Source: Natranaerovirga hydrolytica
GTDB lineage: Bacteria > Bacillota > Clostridia > Lachnospirales > DSM-24629
Length of the DNA: 64,000 nt
Direction: 5' to 3'
Assembly (NCBI RefSeq): GCF_004339095.1
Contig: NZ_SMGQ01000013.1
Coordinates: 369,205 to 433,204, forward strand
Part shown: positions 35,738 through 45,695 of the stretch, in pieces
Layout: each line of letters starts with the position of its first letter
Position numbering within the stretch: position 1 is the first letter of the stretch
Program-made: the position numbers and the translations under genes
The notes under the pieces: generated by a model
The model's database searches: none
Told to the model about the DNA's origin: nothing
Seen by the model: only the letters and a program-made list of their open reading frames with translations

Positions 35738-37180
35738 GTGAGTTATAAAGATTATGAGATTGTAATAGGATTAGAAGTCCATTGTGAATTAAAAACAGAG
35801 TCAAAGATTTTTTGTGGATGTACAACACAATTTGGCGGAGACCCTAATACCCATTGTTGTCCAATTTGTACAGGGATGCCTGGAACCTTACCTGTACTTA
35901 ATGGAGATGTAGTCGAGTATGCTATAAGAGCAGGTCTAGCAACAAATTGCAAGATTTCTGAGTACAGTAAACAAGATAGAAAGAATTATTTTTATCCTGA
36001 CTTACCAAAGGCATATCAAGTTTCTCAATACGATTTGCCATTGTGCTATGAAGGCGAAGTAGAAATAGACCTTCATGAAGAGAGCAAAAAAATAGGTATT
36101 ACAAGAATTCATATAGAAGAAGATGCCGGTAAATTGCTTCACGAATCAGGAGAAGGTTCACTGGTAGATTATAATAGATGTGGTGTGCCTTTAATAGAGA
36201 TTGTAACGGAACCAGATTTAAGATCTCCTGAAGAAGTAGGCATCTTTATGCAAAAGTTAAGGTCTATATTGCTTTATTCAGACGTATCGGATTGTAAGAT
36301 GAATGAAGGCTCTTTAAGATGTGATGTTAATTTATCCGTAAGAAAAAAAGGGAGCAAAGAATTTGGTACACGTACAGAAATGAAAAACATCAACTCCTTT
36401 AACTTTGCCGTTAAAGCGGCTGAATATGAAGCCAAAAGACAAATCAAGGCAATTGAAAATGGTGAAGCCATTATACAAGAAACAAGAAGATGGGATGATG
36501 CTAAGGGCATTACAATATCTATGAGAAGTAAAGAAGAAGCTCATGATTACAGGTATTTCCCAGAACCAGACCTAATGCCAATTGTTACGCCAAAAGAAAA
36601 AATAGAAGCCATTAGGCAAGCACTGCCTGAAATGCCAGACACAAGAAAAAAAAGATATATGGAAGCCTATGGATTATCCACTTATGATGCAGATTTAATA
36701 GTTGCCTCAAGAAATATGGCAGATTATTATGAAGAAGCTGCTAAAGCCTCAAAAAATCCAAAAGCTGTGGCAAACTGGATTATGACAGAAATTTTTAGTA
36801 GAATGACAGAAGATCAAAAAGAAGAAGCCAATATCCCATTTGAATCAGGACTATTAGCAGAGCTAGTTAATTTAATAGAACAAGATATTATTAGCAATAG
36901 CATAGGTAAAAAAGTGTTTAATACAATGTGGGAAACGGGTAAAAGTCCTAATGAAATAGTAGAAGAAGAAGGCTTAAAACAAATTAGTGATGATGGTCCA
37001 TTAATTGAAATGGCTAAAGAAGTGATTGAAGGCAATGAAAAAGTAGTTAATGATTATTTGTCAGGAAAAGAACAAGCAGTACAGGCTTTAATGGGACAAA
37101 TGATGAAAAAAACTAAAGGTCAAGCAAATCCTAAAAAAGTAATTGATATATTAAAATCTTTATTAAATGAAATGAAATAA
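35738..37180 (+). CDS. gatB: Asp/Glu-tRNA amidotransferase subunit B
   Basis: 480 aa from GTG 35738. Opening YEIVIGLEVHCELKT, zinc-binding cysteines (FCGC, CCPICTG), kinase-like core (NRCGVPLIEIVTEPD) and the C-terminal YqeY-like tail. Activates the mischarged tRNA with ATP. Ends the operon; a hairpin with T-run follows. Confidence 0.98.
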   Translation: MSYKDYEIVIGLEVHCELKTESKIFCGCTTQFGGDPNTHCCPICTGMPGTLPVLNGDVVEYAIRAGLATNCKISEYSKQDRKNYFYPDLPKAYQVSQYDLPLCYEGEVEIDLHEESKKIGITRIHIEEDAGKLLHESGEGSLVDYNRCGVPLIEIVTEPDLRSPEEVGIFMQKLRSILLYSDVSDCKMNEGSLRCDVNLSVRKKGSKEFGTRTEMKNINSFNFAVKAAEYEAKRQIKAIENGEAIIQETRRWDDAKGITISMRSKEEAHDYRYFPEPDLMPIVTPKEKIEAIRQALPEMPDTRKKRYMEAYGLSTYDADLIVASRNMADYYEEAAKASKNPKAVANWIMTEIFSRMTEDQKEEANIPFESGLLAELVNLIEQDIISNSIGKKVFNTMWETGKSPNEIVEEEGLKQISDDGPLIEMAKEVIEGNEKVVNDYLSGKEQAVQALMGQMMKKTKGQANPKKVIDILKSLLNEMK

Positions 37181-37182
37181 TG

Positions 37183-37221
37183 TAAAGGTGTTTTGTTCTT
37201 TTAGGGCAAAGCACTTTTTTT
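37183..37221 (+). terminator. Terminator of gatCAB
   Basis: AAAGGTGTTTTGTTC pairs with GGGCAAAGCACTTT (bulge and wobble pairs) followed by T7. Confidence 0.7.
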
Positions 37222-37354
37222 GTAAGCAAATAGTATAAAGAGGCATTGTCATTCTTGTAAAATCTTTTCTCATGTTGTATACTTTATTAGAATTAAGTTA
37301 GACAAATAAAATGGTGTGTAATTGGATATAACCAATTAAAAATATGACAGCATA

Positions 37355-38647
37355 ATGGGAGGGCTAATTATAAAAAGTACAGAAGCAATTAATCAAAAAG
37401 ATATTAGTTATAATATGAAATACATACTTTGTATTATATATGCATTAATTTATTTAGTATTAGGATTAACATTAGACAGTCCTAAAAATATTTTTGAAGG
37501 GATGTTAATCATACTTCAAGAACCAAGTGTACTCATGACGGACTACATTGAAATTGCTGGAAGGGGCGCCCCATTTGTTAATGGTGGCATTGTTACATTA
37601 ATGGCAATAGGACTTTTATGGGTACAAAAAATAGATATAACAGGAGTTGCAATGGCAACTTTGAGCCTTTTAACAGGATTTTCTTTGTTTGGTAAAAACA
37701 TATTAAATGTGTGTATCATTATTTTAGGTGTATTTATTTATTCAAAGATTCAACGTGATAAATTTAATAAATATTTATATGTAGCTTTATTAGGAACTTG
37801 TTTAGGTCCTGTATTTTCCTTTTTGCTATTTGATACGCCTTATGGCTTATTAGGTAGAATATTGTTAAGTACAACCATTGGTCTATTAGTAGGGATGATT
37901 TTGCCTTCAGTAGCAACGTCACTGTTAAAAGTACATCAAGGTTTTGTTTTGTACAATGTTGGTTTTGCATCGGGTCTAATTGGTACAATGTTATTGGCTA
38001 TATTAAAGGCATATGATATTGAAGTTCAAAGTAGAGCCATATGGAGTGAAGGCAATAACCTGATTATGGGGTGGTTTTTATTTTTCTTTTTCATAATCAC
38101 CATTGTTTTGGGGTACATATATAATGGTAGAAAAGTGAGCAATTTAAAAAATATTTTTGCTTACGCTGGAAAATTGATGTCTGATTTTGTAGCATTAGAA
38201 GGTTTTGGAATCACTTTAATTAATATGGGCATTAATGGTTTATTAGGTCTAGGGTATGTACTCTTAATAGGAGGTGAATTAAGTGGCCCAGTTATAGGTG
38301 GTATCCTTACGATGTATGGTTTTGGTGCATATGGTAAACATATAAAAAACATGTTGCCTATTTTTGGGGGATTACTATTAGGAAGTATTGTTAATGCTTG
38401 GACATTAAATGAGCCAGGAGTTATTGTGGCAACTTTGTTTGCTACAGGTTTAGCACCGATTCCAGGTAAATTTGGCTGGCCATATGGTATTGTTGCAGGC
38501 TTTTTAACTGCAATTGCTGCTTCTCATATTGGTATGTTACATGGGGGATTAAATTTATATAATGTAGGATTTACAACAGGGATTGTGGCTATCTTCTTAA
38601 TACCAATTATTGAAGCATTTAAAAAGGAGGATTATTATGAAGCATAA
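37355..38647 (+). CDS. DUF1576 integral membrane protein
   Basis: 430 aa (from ATG 37355) with about 12 hydrophobic segments in two similar halves, typical of the uncharacterised DUF1576 membrane family of Firmicutes. Repeated patterns such as LHGGLNLYNVGFTTGIVA and HQGFVLYNVGFASGLIG mark the two halves. GGAGGG lies just inside the frame after the ATG, with ATT/ATA codons at ideal spacing, so translation may start at a non-AUG codon (37367 or 37370); the next ATG is at 37415. Transport activity is likely but the substrate is unknown. Confidence 0.8.
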   Translation: MGGLIIKSTEAINQKDISYNMKYILCIIYALIYLVLGLTLDSPKNIFEGMLIILQEPSVLMTDYIEIAGRGAPFVNGGIVTLMAIGLLWVQKIDITGVAMATLSLLTGFSLFGKNILNVCIIILGVFIYSKIQRDKFNKYLYVALLGTCLGPVFSFLLFDTPYGLLGRILLSTTIGLLVGMILPSVATSLLKVHQGFVLYNVGFASGLIGTMLLAILKAYDIEVQSRAIWSEGNNLIMGWFLFFFFIITIVLGYIYNGRKVSNLKNIFAYAGKLMSDFVALEGFGITLINMGINGLLGLGYVLLIGGELSGPVIGGILTMYGFGAYGKHIKNMLPIFGGLLLGSIVNAWTLNEPGVIVATLFATGLAPIPGKFGWPYGIVAGFLTAIAASHIGMLHGGLNLYNVGFTTGIVAIFLIPIIEAFKKEDYYEA

Positions 38648-38978
38648 TAATAAAAGAGTATGTAAAATAATTGATGAGTTAACCACTTTTTTGCTTTTTG
38701 TTGGTGCAACAGACATAAATATTAATGTGAAAAACAGAGAGAAAGAGTATTTAATATTTATCAACAGTGATTTTGAAAGAAAGAATGAAAAACAAATTCA
38801 AAAATTAATTAAAGGCATAACATCTCCTAAACAAGAAGAAATTGAGGAATATTACTGGGAACTTACTGGTGAATCTGATGTAAGTGGTGAATTTAATTTA
38901 GTAGGTATTATGATTGACAAGGCAGAAGTGAAAGTTGAAGGCAATCATATTTCAATAGAATTAATGAGAAAAAAATAA
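38637..38978 (+). CDS. Small cytoplasmic protein co-encoded with the DUF1576 protein
   Basis: 113 aa from ATG 38637; AAAAAGGAGG upstream decides this start over the in-frame ATG at 38610. It overlaps the end of the DUF1576 gene by 11 nt, so translation is coupled. Alternating helix and strand (FVGATDININVKN, YLIFINSDF, VKVEGNHISIEL); no membrane segment or known motif. Probably a partner of the membrane protein. Confidence 0.7.
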   Translation: MKHNNKRVCKIIDELTTFLLFVGATDININVKNREKEYLIFINSDFERKNEKQIQKLIKGITSPKQEEIEEYYWELTGESDVSGEFNLVGIMIDKAEVKVEGNHISIELMRKK

Positions 38979-39004
38979 GAAAGTGATATAGAAAAGGTGA
39001 TTAG

Positions 39005-39379
39005 ATGTTTATTTTTGGATTTGGTCATAGAACATTAAAAAAATATGGAAAAATAATTAGCCCATGTTTAACTTGTAGTAAAGGGCAATCAAACATAGAT
39101 TTCATTAGAGTAACCATTTGGTTCACACTTTTTTTTGTGCCCATTATACCCATATCAAAAAAATACTTATTGATTTGTAGTCATTGTAAAGACGTTGAAG
39201 AAGTGGATAAGAAAACTTTTTTTGACTATCTCAATAATACTATAAAAAAAGATTCTTTTGGAAGTGAAAATAAAAATAATCAGACAGTATGGTACGGGAA
39301 GACAGAGACTCAAATTAATTATTTAAAAGAAATGGAACGATTAAAGAAAGAAAGAGAAAGAATAATCAATGAAAACTAA
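39005..39379 (+). CDS. Zinc-ribbon protein with one membrane segment
   Basis: 124 aa. Opening MFIFGFGHRTLKKYG, then CLTC, a hydrophobic segment IWFTLFFVPIIPIS (residues 42-55), then CSHC. The two CxxC pairs flanking the segment are typical of small zinc-ribbon membrane proteins. Charged C-terminal tail (KEMERLKKERERI). Function unknown. 26 nt after the preceding gene. Confidence 0.75.
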   Translation: MFIFGFGHRTLKKYGKIISPCLTCSKGQSNIDFIRVTIWFTLFFVPIIPISKKYLLICSHCKDVEEVDKKTFFDYLNNTIKKDSFGSENKNNQTVWYGKTETQINYLKEMERLKKERERIINEN

Positions 39380-39410
39380 CCTGAACTTCAGGTTAGTTTT
39401 CATTTTTATA
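39372..39410. terminator. Bidirectional terminator
   Basis: Arms 39372-39385 and 39387-39400 are an exact 14-bp inverted repeat ending in T4; it separates convergent genes. Confidence 0.85.
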
Positions 39411-40137
39411 ACTGTATTTTTTGACCCCTTTGGTGAATTTTAAATATCCGTGTACTTGAAGCTTTAACTTCATTATAAAAGCGATCGGTGGTATCATAGT
39501 GGTCACCAAAGTGCATCGGTATAAAATAGGTGGGTTGAATTTTTTCTATAAAGTACTGACCACCCAATGAATAATTGTGTTCAAGTCGTTGATCCACAGG
39601 AAAAAAGGCAATATCTATGGATTCATCTATCTTTGCAACCTCATCTTTAAACCACTGTGCTGCAGATTCAATATTGGATTTAGTATCTCTCCACCAATAC
39701 CACCAATTTAAATCTCCAGCGTGAAAAATATGAACACCGTCTACTTGGATGAAAAAAGAAATTCCTAAATCCGTTGAGCCATAAGCTTTAACAAAAAGAT
39801 TATTAAGATTTAAAGTTTCATATTTGGATAAAAAGTGTGTGTTTTTAATAGGGTGATCTAACTGAATATCATCACTCAATACATAATGAATATCGTCTCT
39901 AATAGATAGCCAATCTAAAATAATAGGATTAAAATGGTCATGATGGCTATGAGAAGAAAATACAATAACTGTTTTATGGGTATTTAAATCCCCTTCACTA
40001 ATGACTCCTTCAGAAATATTTTTACGAGTCTCTATATCATGTTTATAATAATCAAAGATTAATAAGTAGTCTTGGGTTTCTATAGCAAATCCACTATGAT
40101 ACAAATAGTTTATTTTTACATTCAATTGATTCATCAT
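39406..40137 (-). CDS. Metallo-beta-lactamase fold hydrolase
   Basis: 243 aa. HSHHDHFNP is the metal-binding HxHxDH-type motif; a later His in IFHAGDLNWWYWW and another in FIPMHFGDHYD complete the site. Similar to the UlaG/YtkL-type cytoplasmic hydrolases. Substrate unknown. GGAGGTG precedes the double ATG (either Met can start). Monocistronic. Confidence 0.88.
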   Translation of the reverse strand: MMNQLNVKINYLYHSGFAIETQDYLLIFDYYKHDIETRKNISEGVISEGDLNTHKTVIVFSSHSHHDHFNPIILDWLSIRDDIHYVLSDDIQLDHPIKNTHFLSKYETLNLNNLFVKAYGSTDLGISFFIQVDGVHIFHAGDLNWWYWWRDTKSNIESAAQWFKDEVAKIDESIDIAFFPVDQRLEHNYSLGGQYFIEKIQPTYFIPMHFGDHYDTTDRFYNEVKASSTRIFKIHQRGQKIQL

Positions 40138-40297
40138 TACACCTCCATTAAATTTTGATAAATTACAATGTTATGCATAATATTATGTCATAAAAAAGAA
40201 AAAAATTCTATAAAAGACATTAAAAAAACAAAAAGCATTTATAATAATAGGTAAGTATTGTATAATGAATAAAAAGAAGATTAGAAAGGATGAGTAT

Positions 40298-40669
40298 ATG
40301 CAATTTACGTTTGATCACAATAATATTAATGTGTTAGATTTAGAAAAAAGTTTGGCTTTTTATAAAGAAGCTTTAGGATTTGAAGAAGTAAGAAGAAAAG
40401 AAGCAGAAGATGGTAGTTTTATATTAGTATATTTAGGAGATGGGGTAACCAGTCATACCTTGGAATTAACATGGTTAAGAGATTGGAAAGAACCATATAA
40501 TTTAGGAGACAATGAATTTCATTTAGCCATCAGAGTAGACGATTTTGATGGGGCATATGAGCATCATAAAAAAATGGATTGCATCTGTTTTGAAAATAAA
40601 AAAATGGGTATCTATTTTATTAATGATCCAGATGGCTATTGGGTAGAAATACTGCCGCCAAAAAAATAA
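40298..40669 (+). CDS. VOC-family protein, lactoylglutathione lyase-like
   Basis: 123 aa from ATG 40298 (AAAGGATG upstream; an in-frame ATG at 40265 has no site). Glyoxalase fold: FDHNNINVLDLEKSLAFYKEALGF with the first metal His, HTLELTWLRD, EFHLAIRVDD, and IYFINDPDGYWVEILPP with the metal Glu. Probably glyoxalase I (methylglyoxal detoxification); other VOC activities cannot be excluded. Confidence 0.85.
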   Translation: MQFTFDHNNINVLDLEKSLAFYKEALGFEEVRRKEAEDGSFILVYLGDGVTSHTLELTWLRDWKEPYNLGDNEFHLAIRVDDFDGAYEHHKKMDCICFENKKMGIYFINDPDGYWVEILPPKK

Positions 40670-40681
40670 TAACTGCAATTT

Positions 40682-40708
40682 AATAGACCTCATTTTTTGA
40701 GGTTTATT
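40682..40708 (+). terminator. Hairpin after the VOC gene
   Basis: AATAGACCTCA pairs with TGAGGTTTATT (one G-T pair) around a T5 loop. No good T-tract follows, so read-through into the nitroreductase gene is possible. Confidence 0.5.
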
Positions 40709-40733
40709 CATTGAAATATAAAGGGGTAATAGA

Positions 40734-41600
40734 ATGAAGATTTTTGATGATTCTATAACAGCAATTATAAAAAAAAGAAAATCAGTTAGAACATACGATA
40801 ACAAAAGTATATCAGAAAAAGACTTAGAATTAATTCAAGGGTATATTAATAATGAAGCCAATATCACAAGTCCCCTGGGTAGAAAAGTAAAATTTAGTAT
40901 AATGCCTGTCAATAACAATAAAACTGAAAAAGGGCAGAAAATAGGAACGTATGGGTTTATAAAAAATCCACAAGGCTACATTGTAGGAGTAATAGAAAAT
41001 AACGAAGAAGCATTAGTTGAATTTGGATATGTGTTTGAAAAGTTAATTCTTTTTTTAACCCAGATAGGGATAGGAACATGTTGGCTTGGTGGTACTTTTA
41101 ATAGAAATACCTTTATAGAAGAAGTCCTTTTAGAAGAAAAAGAAATTATACCGTGTATCACACCAATAGGATATGAAAAAGATAAAAAAAGAATACTAGA
41201 TAAAACCTTTAGAAGTATCATTAAAGCAGATAATAGAAAGCCTTGGGAAGAATTGTTTTTTTATGACACATTTCACACCCCATTATCTCAGAATGCATTT
41301 GAAGAAATGGCGATGCCTTTAGAAATGGTTAGGTTATCTCCTTCAGCATCTAATAAACAACCTTATAGAGTATTAATATCCAATGACAAAAAGACGTTTC
41401 ACTTTTATTTAGAAAAAACACCTAATTATGCAGGGAATAAAATGGGTTTTGATATGCAACGTATTGATATGGGTATTGGAATGAGTCATTTTGAATTAAC
41501 TTGCCAAGAAATGAAGATAGAAGGAAGATGGGTAAAAAAAGACCCAGATGTTTCATTGCCAAATGAGCATTACCGTTATGTGATGAGTTGGGTAAAATAA
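40734..41600 (+). CDS. Nitroreductase-family flavoprotein
   Basis: 288 aa. RKSVRTYDNKSI near the start is the nitroreductase FMN-binding motif (RRSxRxF type). GIGTCWLGGTFNR and LSPSASNKQPYR in the second half belong to the Firmicutes putative TM-nitroreductase variant. FMN-dependent reduction with NAD(P)H; substrate unknown. AAAGGGG precedes the ATG; terminator follows. Confidence 0.82.
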   Translation: MKIFDDSITAIIKKRKSVRTYDNKSISEKDLELIQGYINNEANITSPLGRKVKFSIMPVNNNKTEKGQKIGTYGFIKNPQGYIVGVIENNEEALVEFGYVFEKLILFLTQIGIGTCWLGGTFNRNTFIEEVLLEEKEIIPCITPIGYEKDKKRILDKTFRSIIKADNRKPWEELFFYDTFHTPLSQNAFEEMAMPLEMVRLSPSASNKQPYRVLISNDKKTFHFYLEKTPNYAGNKMGFDMQRIDMGIGMSHFELTCQEMKIEGRWVKKDPDVSLPNEHYRYVMSWVK

Positions 41601-41628
41601 AAACCTGCTTTAAGCAGGTTTTTATTTT
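41599..41628. terminator. Bidirectional terminator
   Basis: AAAACCTGCTT pairs with AAGCAGGTTTT followed by T-rich DNA on both strands; separates convergent nitroreductase and aldo/keto reductase genes. Confidence 0.85.
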
Positions 41629-42610
41629 ACCATAAAGGGTGAACACTTTCGCGGATATATTGATCATAAATGGAAACGACTTCACTCATAATTTCTTTAG
41701 ATAAAGTCGGTAAGTCAGAAGAAGAAGCATTATCTTGTACTTGTTCCTTTGTTTTTCCACCAGGAATCACACAACTAATGTCTTGATTCATCAAAATCCA
41801 TTTTAAAGCAAATTGAGCCATAGTCATATTGTGTGGTTTGATTTGCTTTAATGCTTCAACAGCTTGTAAACCTAATTTATAATCTACACCAGAGAAAGTT
41901 TCACCTTTATCAAAGGATTCTCCATTTCGATTAAAGAAACGATGATCATCTTTAGCAAAAGCAGTATTTGAACTCATTTTACCCGTTAATAAACCACTGG
42001 CTAATGGTACGCGACAAATCATACCAACATTTTTTTCTTTTGTTAACTGGAACAGTTCATCATGAGGTTTGTGACGAAACATATTGTAGATAATTTGAAT
42101 GCTTGCCACATTATCATAGTCTAAAGACTTGATGGCTTCAGACACTTTTTCAACACTTACGCCATAATGTGCAATTTTACCAGCTTTTTTAAAGTCATCT
42201 AAAGCAGAAAAGACTTCTTCATTGTAAAAAACTTCAGTTGGTGGACAATGTAATTGTAATAAATCAATACAATCCATATCTAGATTCTTTAAACTTCTAT
42301 CTATAAAAGCTTCTAGATTTGCTTTATTATAACCTTCAGTATTATGAGGATTTAATCTTCTGCCTGCTTTTGTTGCGATATATATTTTATCTTTTACAGA
42401 TTTTGATAACTTTGAGAGTAGTTTTTCACTTCTTCCATCACCATAAACATCTGCAGTATCAAAAAAATTAATGCCTTGATCAATGGCTGTTTCTAAAGCC
42501 AGCAGACTTGTTTTATCATCAACATCTCCCCAAGTACCGCCTATGGCCCAAGAACCATAAGAGACTTCTGAGATCTTATAACCTGTTTTGCCTAATGTTC
42601 TATAGTTCAT
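41627..42610 (-). CDS. Aldo/keto reductase
   Basis: 327 aa from ATG 42610 (MNYRTLGKTGYKISEVSYG); AATGGAGG decides this start over an in-frame ATG at 42640. Catalytic tetrad visible: Asp in FFDTADVYGDGRSE, Tyr in the same loop, Lys in IATKAGRR, His in LLQLHCPP. NADPH-dependent carbonyl reductase of the YghZ/YajO-like group. Substrate unknown. Confidence 0.9.
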   Translation of the reverse strand: MNYRTLGKTGYKISEVSYGSWAIGGTWGDVDDKTSLLALETAIDQGINFFDTADVYGDGRSEKLLSKLSKSVKDKIYIATKAGRRLNPHNTEGYNKANLEAFIDRSLKNLDMDCIDLLQLHCPPTEVFYNEEVFSALDDFKKAGKIAHYGVSVEKVSEAIKSLDYDNVASIQIIYNMFRHKPHDELFQLTKEKNVGMICRVPLASGLLTGKMSSNTAFAKDDHRFFNRNGESFDKGETFSGVDYKLGLQAVEALKQIKPHNMTMAQFALKWILMNQDISCVIPGGKTKEQVQDNASSSDLPTLSKEIMSEVVSIYDQYIRESVHPLW

Positions 42611-42878
42611 ATACATACCTCCATTAGTTGATTTAATCAACTATAATCATACCATATCTCAAGTATCCAAGCAATTTCAATGCAATAACATTTTTTTGCC
42701 TTTCATACATATGCTATAGAAGTAAAAGAATGGAGGGTGAAATATATTTATTGTGAGCTTTGCATAAAAAAGACTTAATAAATTTTAGGTTTTTTCTTAT
42801 GACAAACTATACAAGTTGAACAAAAGCTTATAAATAATTGTTAAAAAAAGAACTGGGTTTGTTAAATTACATACGTCT

Positions 42879-42920
42879 AAAAATCAACACCAAGCATATA
42901 TAAGGTGTTGATTTTTATTT
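42879..42920 (+). terminator. Orphan intrinsic terminator
   Basis: AAAAATCAACACC pairs with GGTGTTGATTTTT around a 12-nt loop and ends in T-rich sequence. The nearest upstream gene is on the other strand, so it may end a short RNA from this intergenic region. Confidence 0.6.
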
Positions 42921-43011
42921 GTTTTAAAATAGTACTGTATAATTGTTAAAATAAAGCAACTAGAGGTTAATAAATTAACGAAAGCCTTAGATACAACCCA
43001 GAGTAATTCAG

Positions 43012-43040
43012 TTGACAAAAAGGATAAGCTTATATAGAAT
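43012..43040 (+). promoter_or_regulatory. Sigma-A promoter of the GltD-like gene
   Basis: TTGACA (43012-43017), 17 bp, TAGAAT (43035-43040), about 110 nt before the ATG. Confidence 0.7.
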
Positions 43041-43156
43041 TTAGATAGAATATAAAAATATAGTTTGATTAAAAGAGTTTAATAAAAGAGATTAATAAAT
43101 AACTGATATTGATATAATAAAAGTAAATCATACGGTTTGAAAAGGAGATGAAACAA

Positions 43157-44398
43157 ATGGCTCAACTTGTTATGGAAGAATCCAATAGATGTTTGCAATG
43201 TAAAAAACCTTTATGTAAAGTAGGCTGTCCAGTTGATACACCTATTAATGAAGTTATTGGACTATTTGAAGATGGAAAAGTTTTAGAAGCAGGTAAAATG
43301 TTGTTTGACAACAATCCATTATCTGTTATTTGTGGATTGGTCTGTCCACATGAAGAACAATGTGAAGGGCATTGTATTTTAAATAGAAAAGGGAATCCAA
43401 TAAAATTTGGTACGATAGAAAATTATATTTCAGATTATTATTTGGATAACTTAGATGTAGCGGATTCAATCGAAAAAAATGGTAAAAAAATTGCTATTAT
43501 AGGTTCAGGACCAGCAGGTATTACAATAGCAATTTTATTAGCAGCAAAAGGATATGATATAACCATATTTGAAGCACATGACAAGATTGGTGGTGTGTTA
43601 CGATATGGTATTCCAGAATTTAGATTACCAAAAAGCATACTGGACAAGATTTATGATAAATTAATCAGCATGGGTATAAAAATAAGACCCAACACTATGA
43701 TTGGTCCTGTTATTACTATTGATGATTTGTTTAGAGACGATTACAAAAGCGTATTTATTGGAACAGGAACTTGGAGACCCAATAAATTGGGACTCAAGGG
43801 TGAAAGTCTAGGACATGTTCATTTTGCTGTTGATTATTTAAAGAACCCATCTGTATATAATTTAGGAGAAAAATTATGTATTATTGGTGCAGGTAATGTG
43901 GCTATGGACGTAGCACGAACAGCACTTAGAAATGGAACAAGAGATGTAACGGTAATGTATCGAAAAGGTGAAGAAGAAATTTCTGCTAGTGAAAATGAAG
44001 TGAAGTATGCAAAAATGGATGGGGTGAAATTTGAATTTTATAAGTCCCCAGTTGAGATAACAGATGAAGGCATTCTTTATGAGAATGTAGAAGTTGTAGA
44101 AGATGAAAACGGTAAAAGACAATTTAATACCATTAAAGATAAAAAAGAGCTATTTGAAGCAACAGCTGCTATTATTGCAATTAGTCAAGGACCAAAGACC
44201 AATATTATCTCTACTACTAAAGGGATTACAACAGGTAATAAAGGATTGGTTAGCGTAGATGATACGGGTCGAACAACTAGAGACGGTGTTTTTGCTTCCG
44301 GCGATGTTGTAACAGGTGCAAAAACAGTAGTAGAAGCTGTAAAACATTCTAAAAGAGTTGCAAAAGCAATTGAAGAATATGTTGAAGCCTTAGATTAA
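43157..44398 (+). CDS. GltD-like FAD/NAD(P)-dependent iron-sulfur oxidoreductase
   Basis: 413 aa from ATG 43157 with AAAGGAG upstream. An N-terminal Fe-S domain (RCLQCKKPLCKVGCPV, CGLVCPHEEQCEGHC) is followed by FAD (IGSGPAGITIA) and NAD(P)H (IGAGNVAMDVART) Rossmann motifs. This is the glutamate synthase small subunit/NfnB-type architecture. No large GltB or NfnA subunit is beside it. Location before nifH suggests a role in ammonia assimilation or electron supply, but it has its own promoter about 470 nt before nifH, so the link is inference. Confidence 0.85.
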   Translation: MAQLVMEESNRCLQCKKPLCKVGCPVDTPINEVIGLFEDGKVLEAGKMLFDNNPLSVICGLVCPHEEQCEGHCILNRKGNPIKFGTIENYISDYYLDNLDVADSIEKNGKKIAIIGSGPAGITIAILLAAKGYDITIFEAHDKIGGVLRYGIPEFRLPKSILDKIYDKLISMGIKIRPNTMIGPVITIDDLFRDDYKSVFIGTGTWRPNKLGLKGESLGHVHFAVDYLKNPSVYNLGEKLCIIGAGNVAMDVARTALRNGTRDVTVMYRKGEEEISASENEVKYAKMDGVKFEFYKSPVEITDEGILYENVEVVEDENGKRQFNTIKDKKELFEATAAIIAISQGPKTNIISTTKGITTGNKGLVSVDDTGRTTRDGVFASGDVVTGAKTVVEAVKHSKRVAKAIEEYVEALD

Positions 44399-44587
44399 AT
44401 AATAACAAAAATTATAATTACGATCATAAAAAAGTGGTAGAAATATACAAAGTAATGGTTGTTATATTTGGTTTTTATCTATAATCAATATCAAAAAAAA
44501 TAAAAAACACATTACTAAATATAAAAATAAGACAAAAAATAAGTCTAATCCAATAATGAAGCATAAAAAAAACTTTCATTCAATATA

Positions 44588-44616
44588 TTGAAAATATATT
44601 AAATTAGTGGTATAGT
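44588..44616 (+). promoter_or_regulatory. Candidate promoter of the nif operon
   Basis: TTGAAA (44588-44593), 17 bp, TATAGT (44611-44616). It gives a leader of about 250 nt that includes the hairpins and terminator at 44687-44763. No sigma-54 (-24/-12) element or NifA site was seen. Confidence 0.55.
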
Positions 44617-44686
44617 ATATTCATCGTAAAATTATAGACGAAAAATAAATATAGAGCCAATGATAAAGAAATACAAATGATATTTC

Positions 44687-44763
44687 AATAAGTGCAAACA
44701 ACACTTATTAATTGGGCAAAGGCGCTCTTAATTCACCAAATGGTGTAATTAGGGGCGCTTTTT
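44687..44763 (+). promoter_or_regulatory. Putative ANTAR-type antitermination leader of nifH
   Basis: First hairpin: AATAAGTG (44687-44694) with CACTTATT (44702-44709), loop CAAACAA. Second hairpin: GGGC (44714-44717), hexaloop AAAGGC (44718-44723), GCTC (44724-44727); the loop has A at position 1 and G at position 4, the signature of ANTAR target RNAs. The 3' strand of this hairpin is also the base of an intrinsic terminator (44722-44738 pairing with 44741-44758, then T5). The second hairpin and the terminator are thus mutually exclusive. The first loop has seven bases and lacks G4, so the match is partial. Confidence 0.6.
44722..44763 (+). terminator. Leader terminator upstream of nifH
   Basis: GCGCTCTTAATT-CACCA pairs with TGGTG-TAATTAGGGGCGC (one bulge, wobble pairs) followed by TTTTT. 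It lies about 110 nt before nifH and can end transcription before the operon. Confidence 0.8.
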
Positions 44764-44832
44764 CTATTGCAAGCTTTTTAAGTCATTATTTTGACGATGC
44801 TTTATTACATTGTTGGTTATAAAGTCAATTAA

Positions 44833-45690
<858 letters not shown>

Positions 45691-45695
45691 AAAAA

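Larger units (their letters stand above)
42611..43156. other. Intergenic region with an orphan hairpin and a promoter
   Basis: 546 bp, AT-rich. Contains a terminator-like hairpin with no gene in front of it (42879-42920), and the promoter of the next gene. A GGAGGG at 42733-42738 is followed by only a few codons. No protein gene recognised. Confidence 0.55.

Noticed and set aside
44399..44700. Sigma-54 promoter or NifA binding site for nif
   Set aside because: No GG-N10-GC element at -24/-12 spacing or TGT-N10-ACA pair at suitable distance was found.
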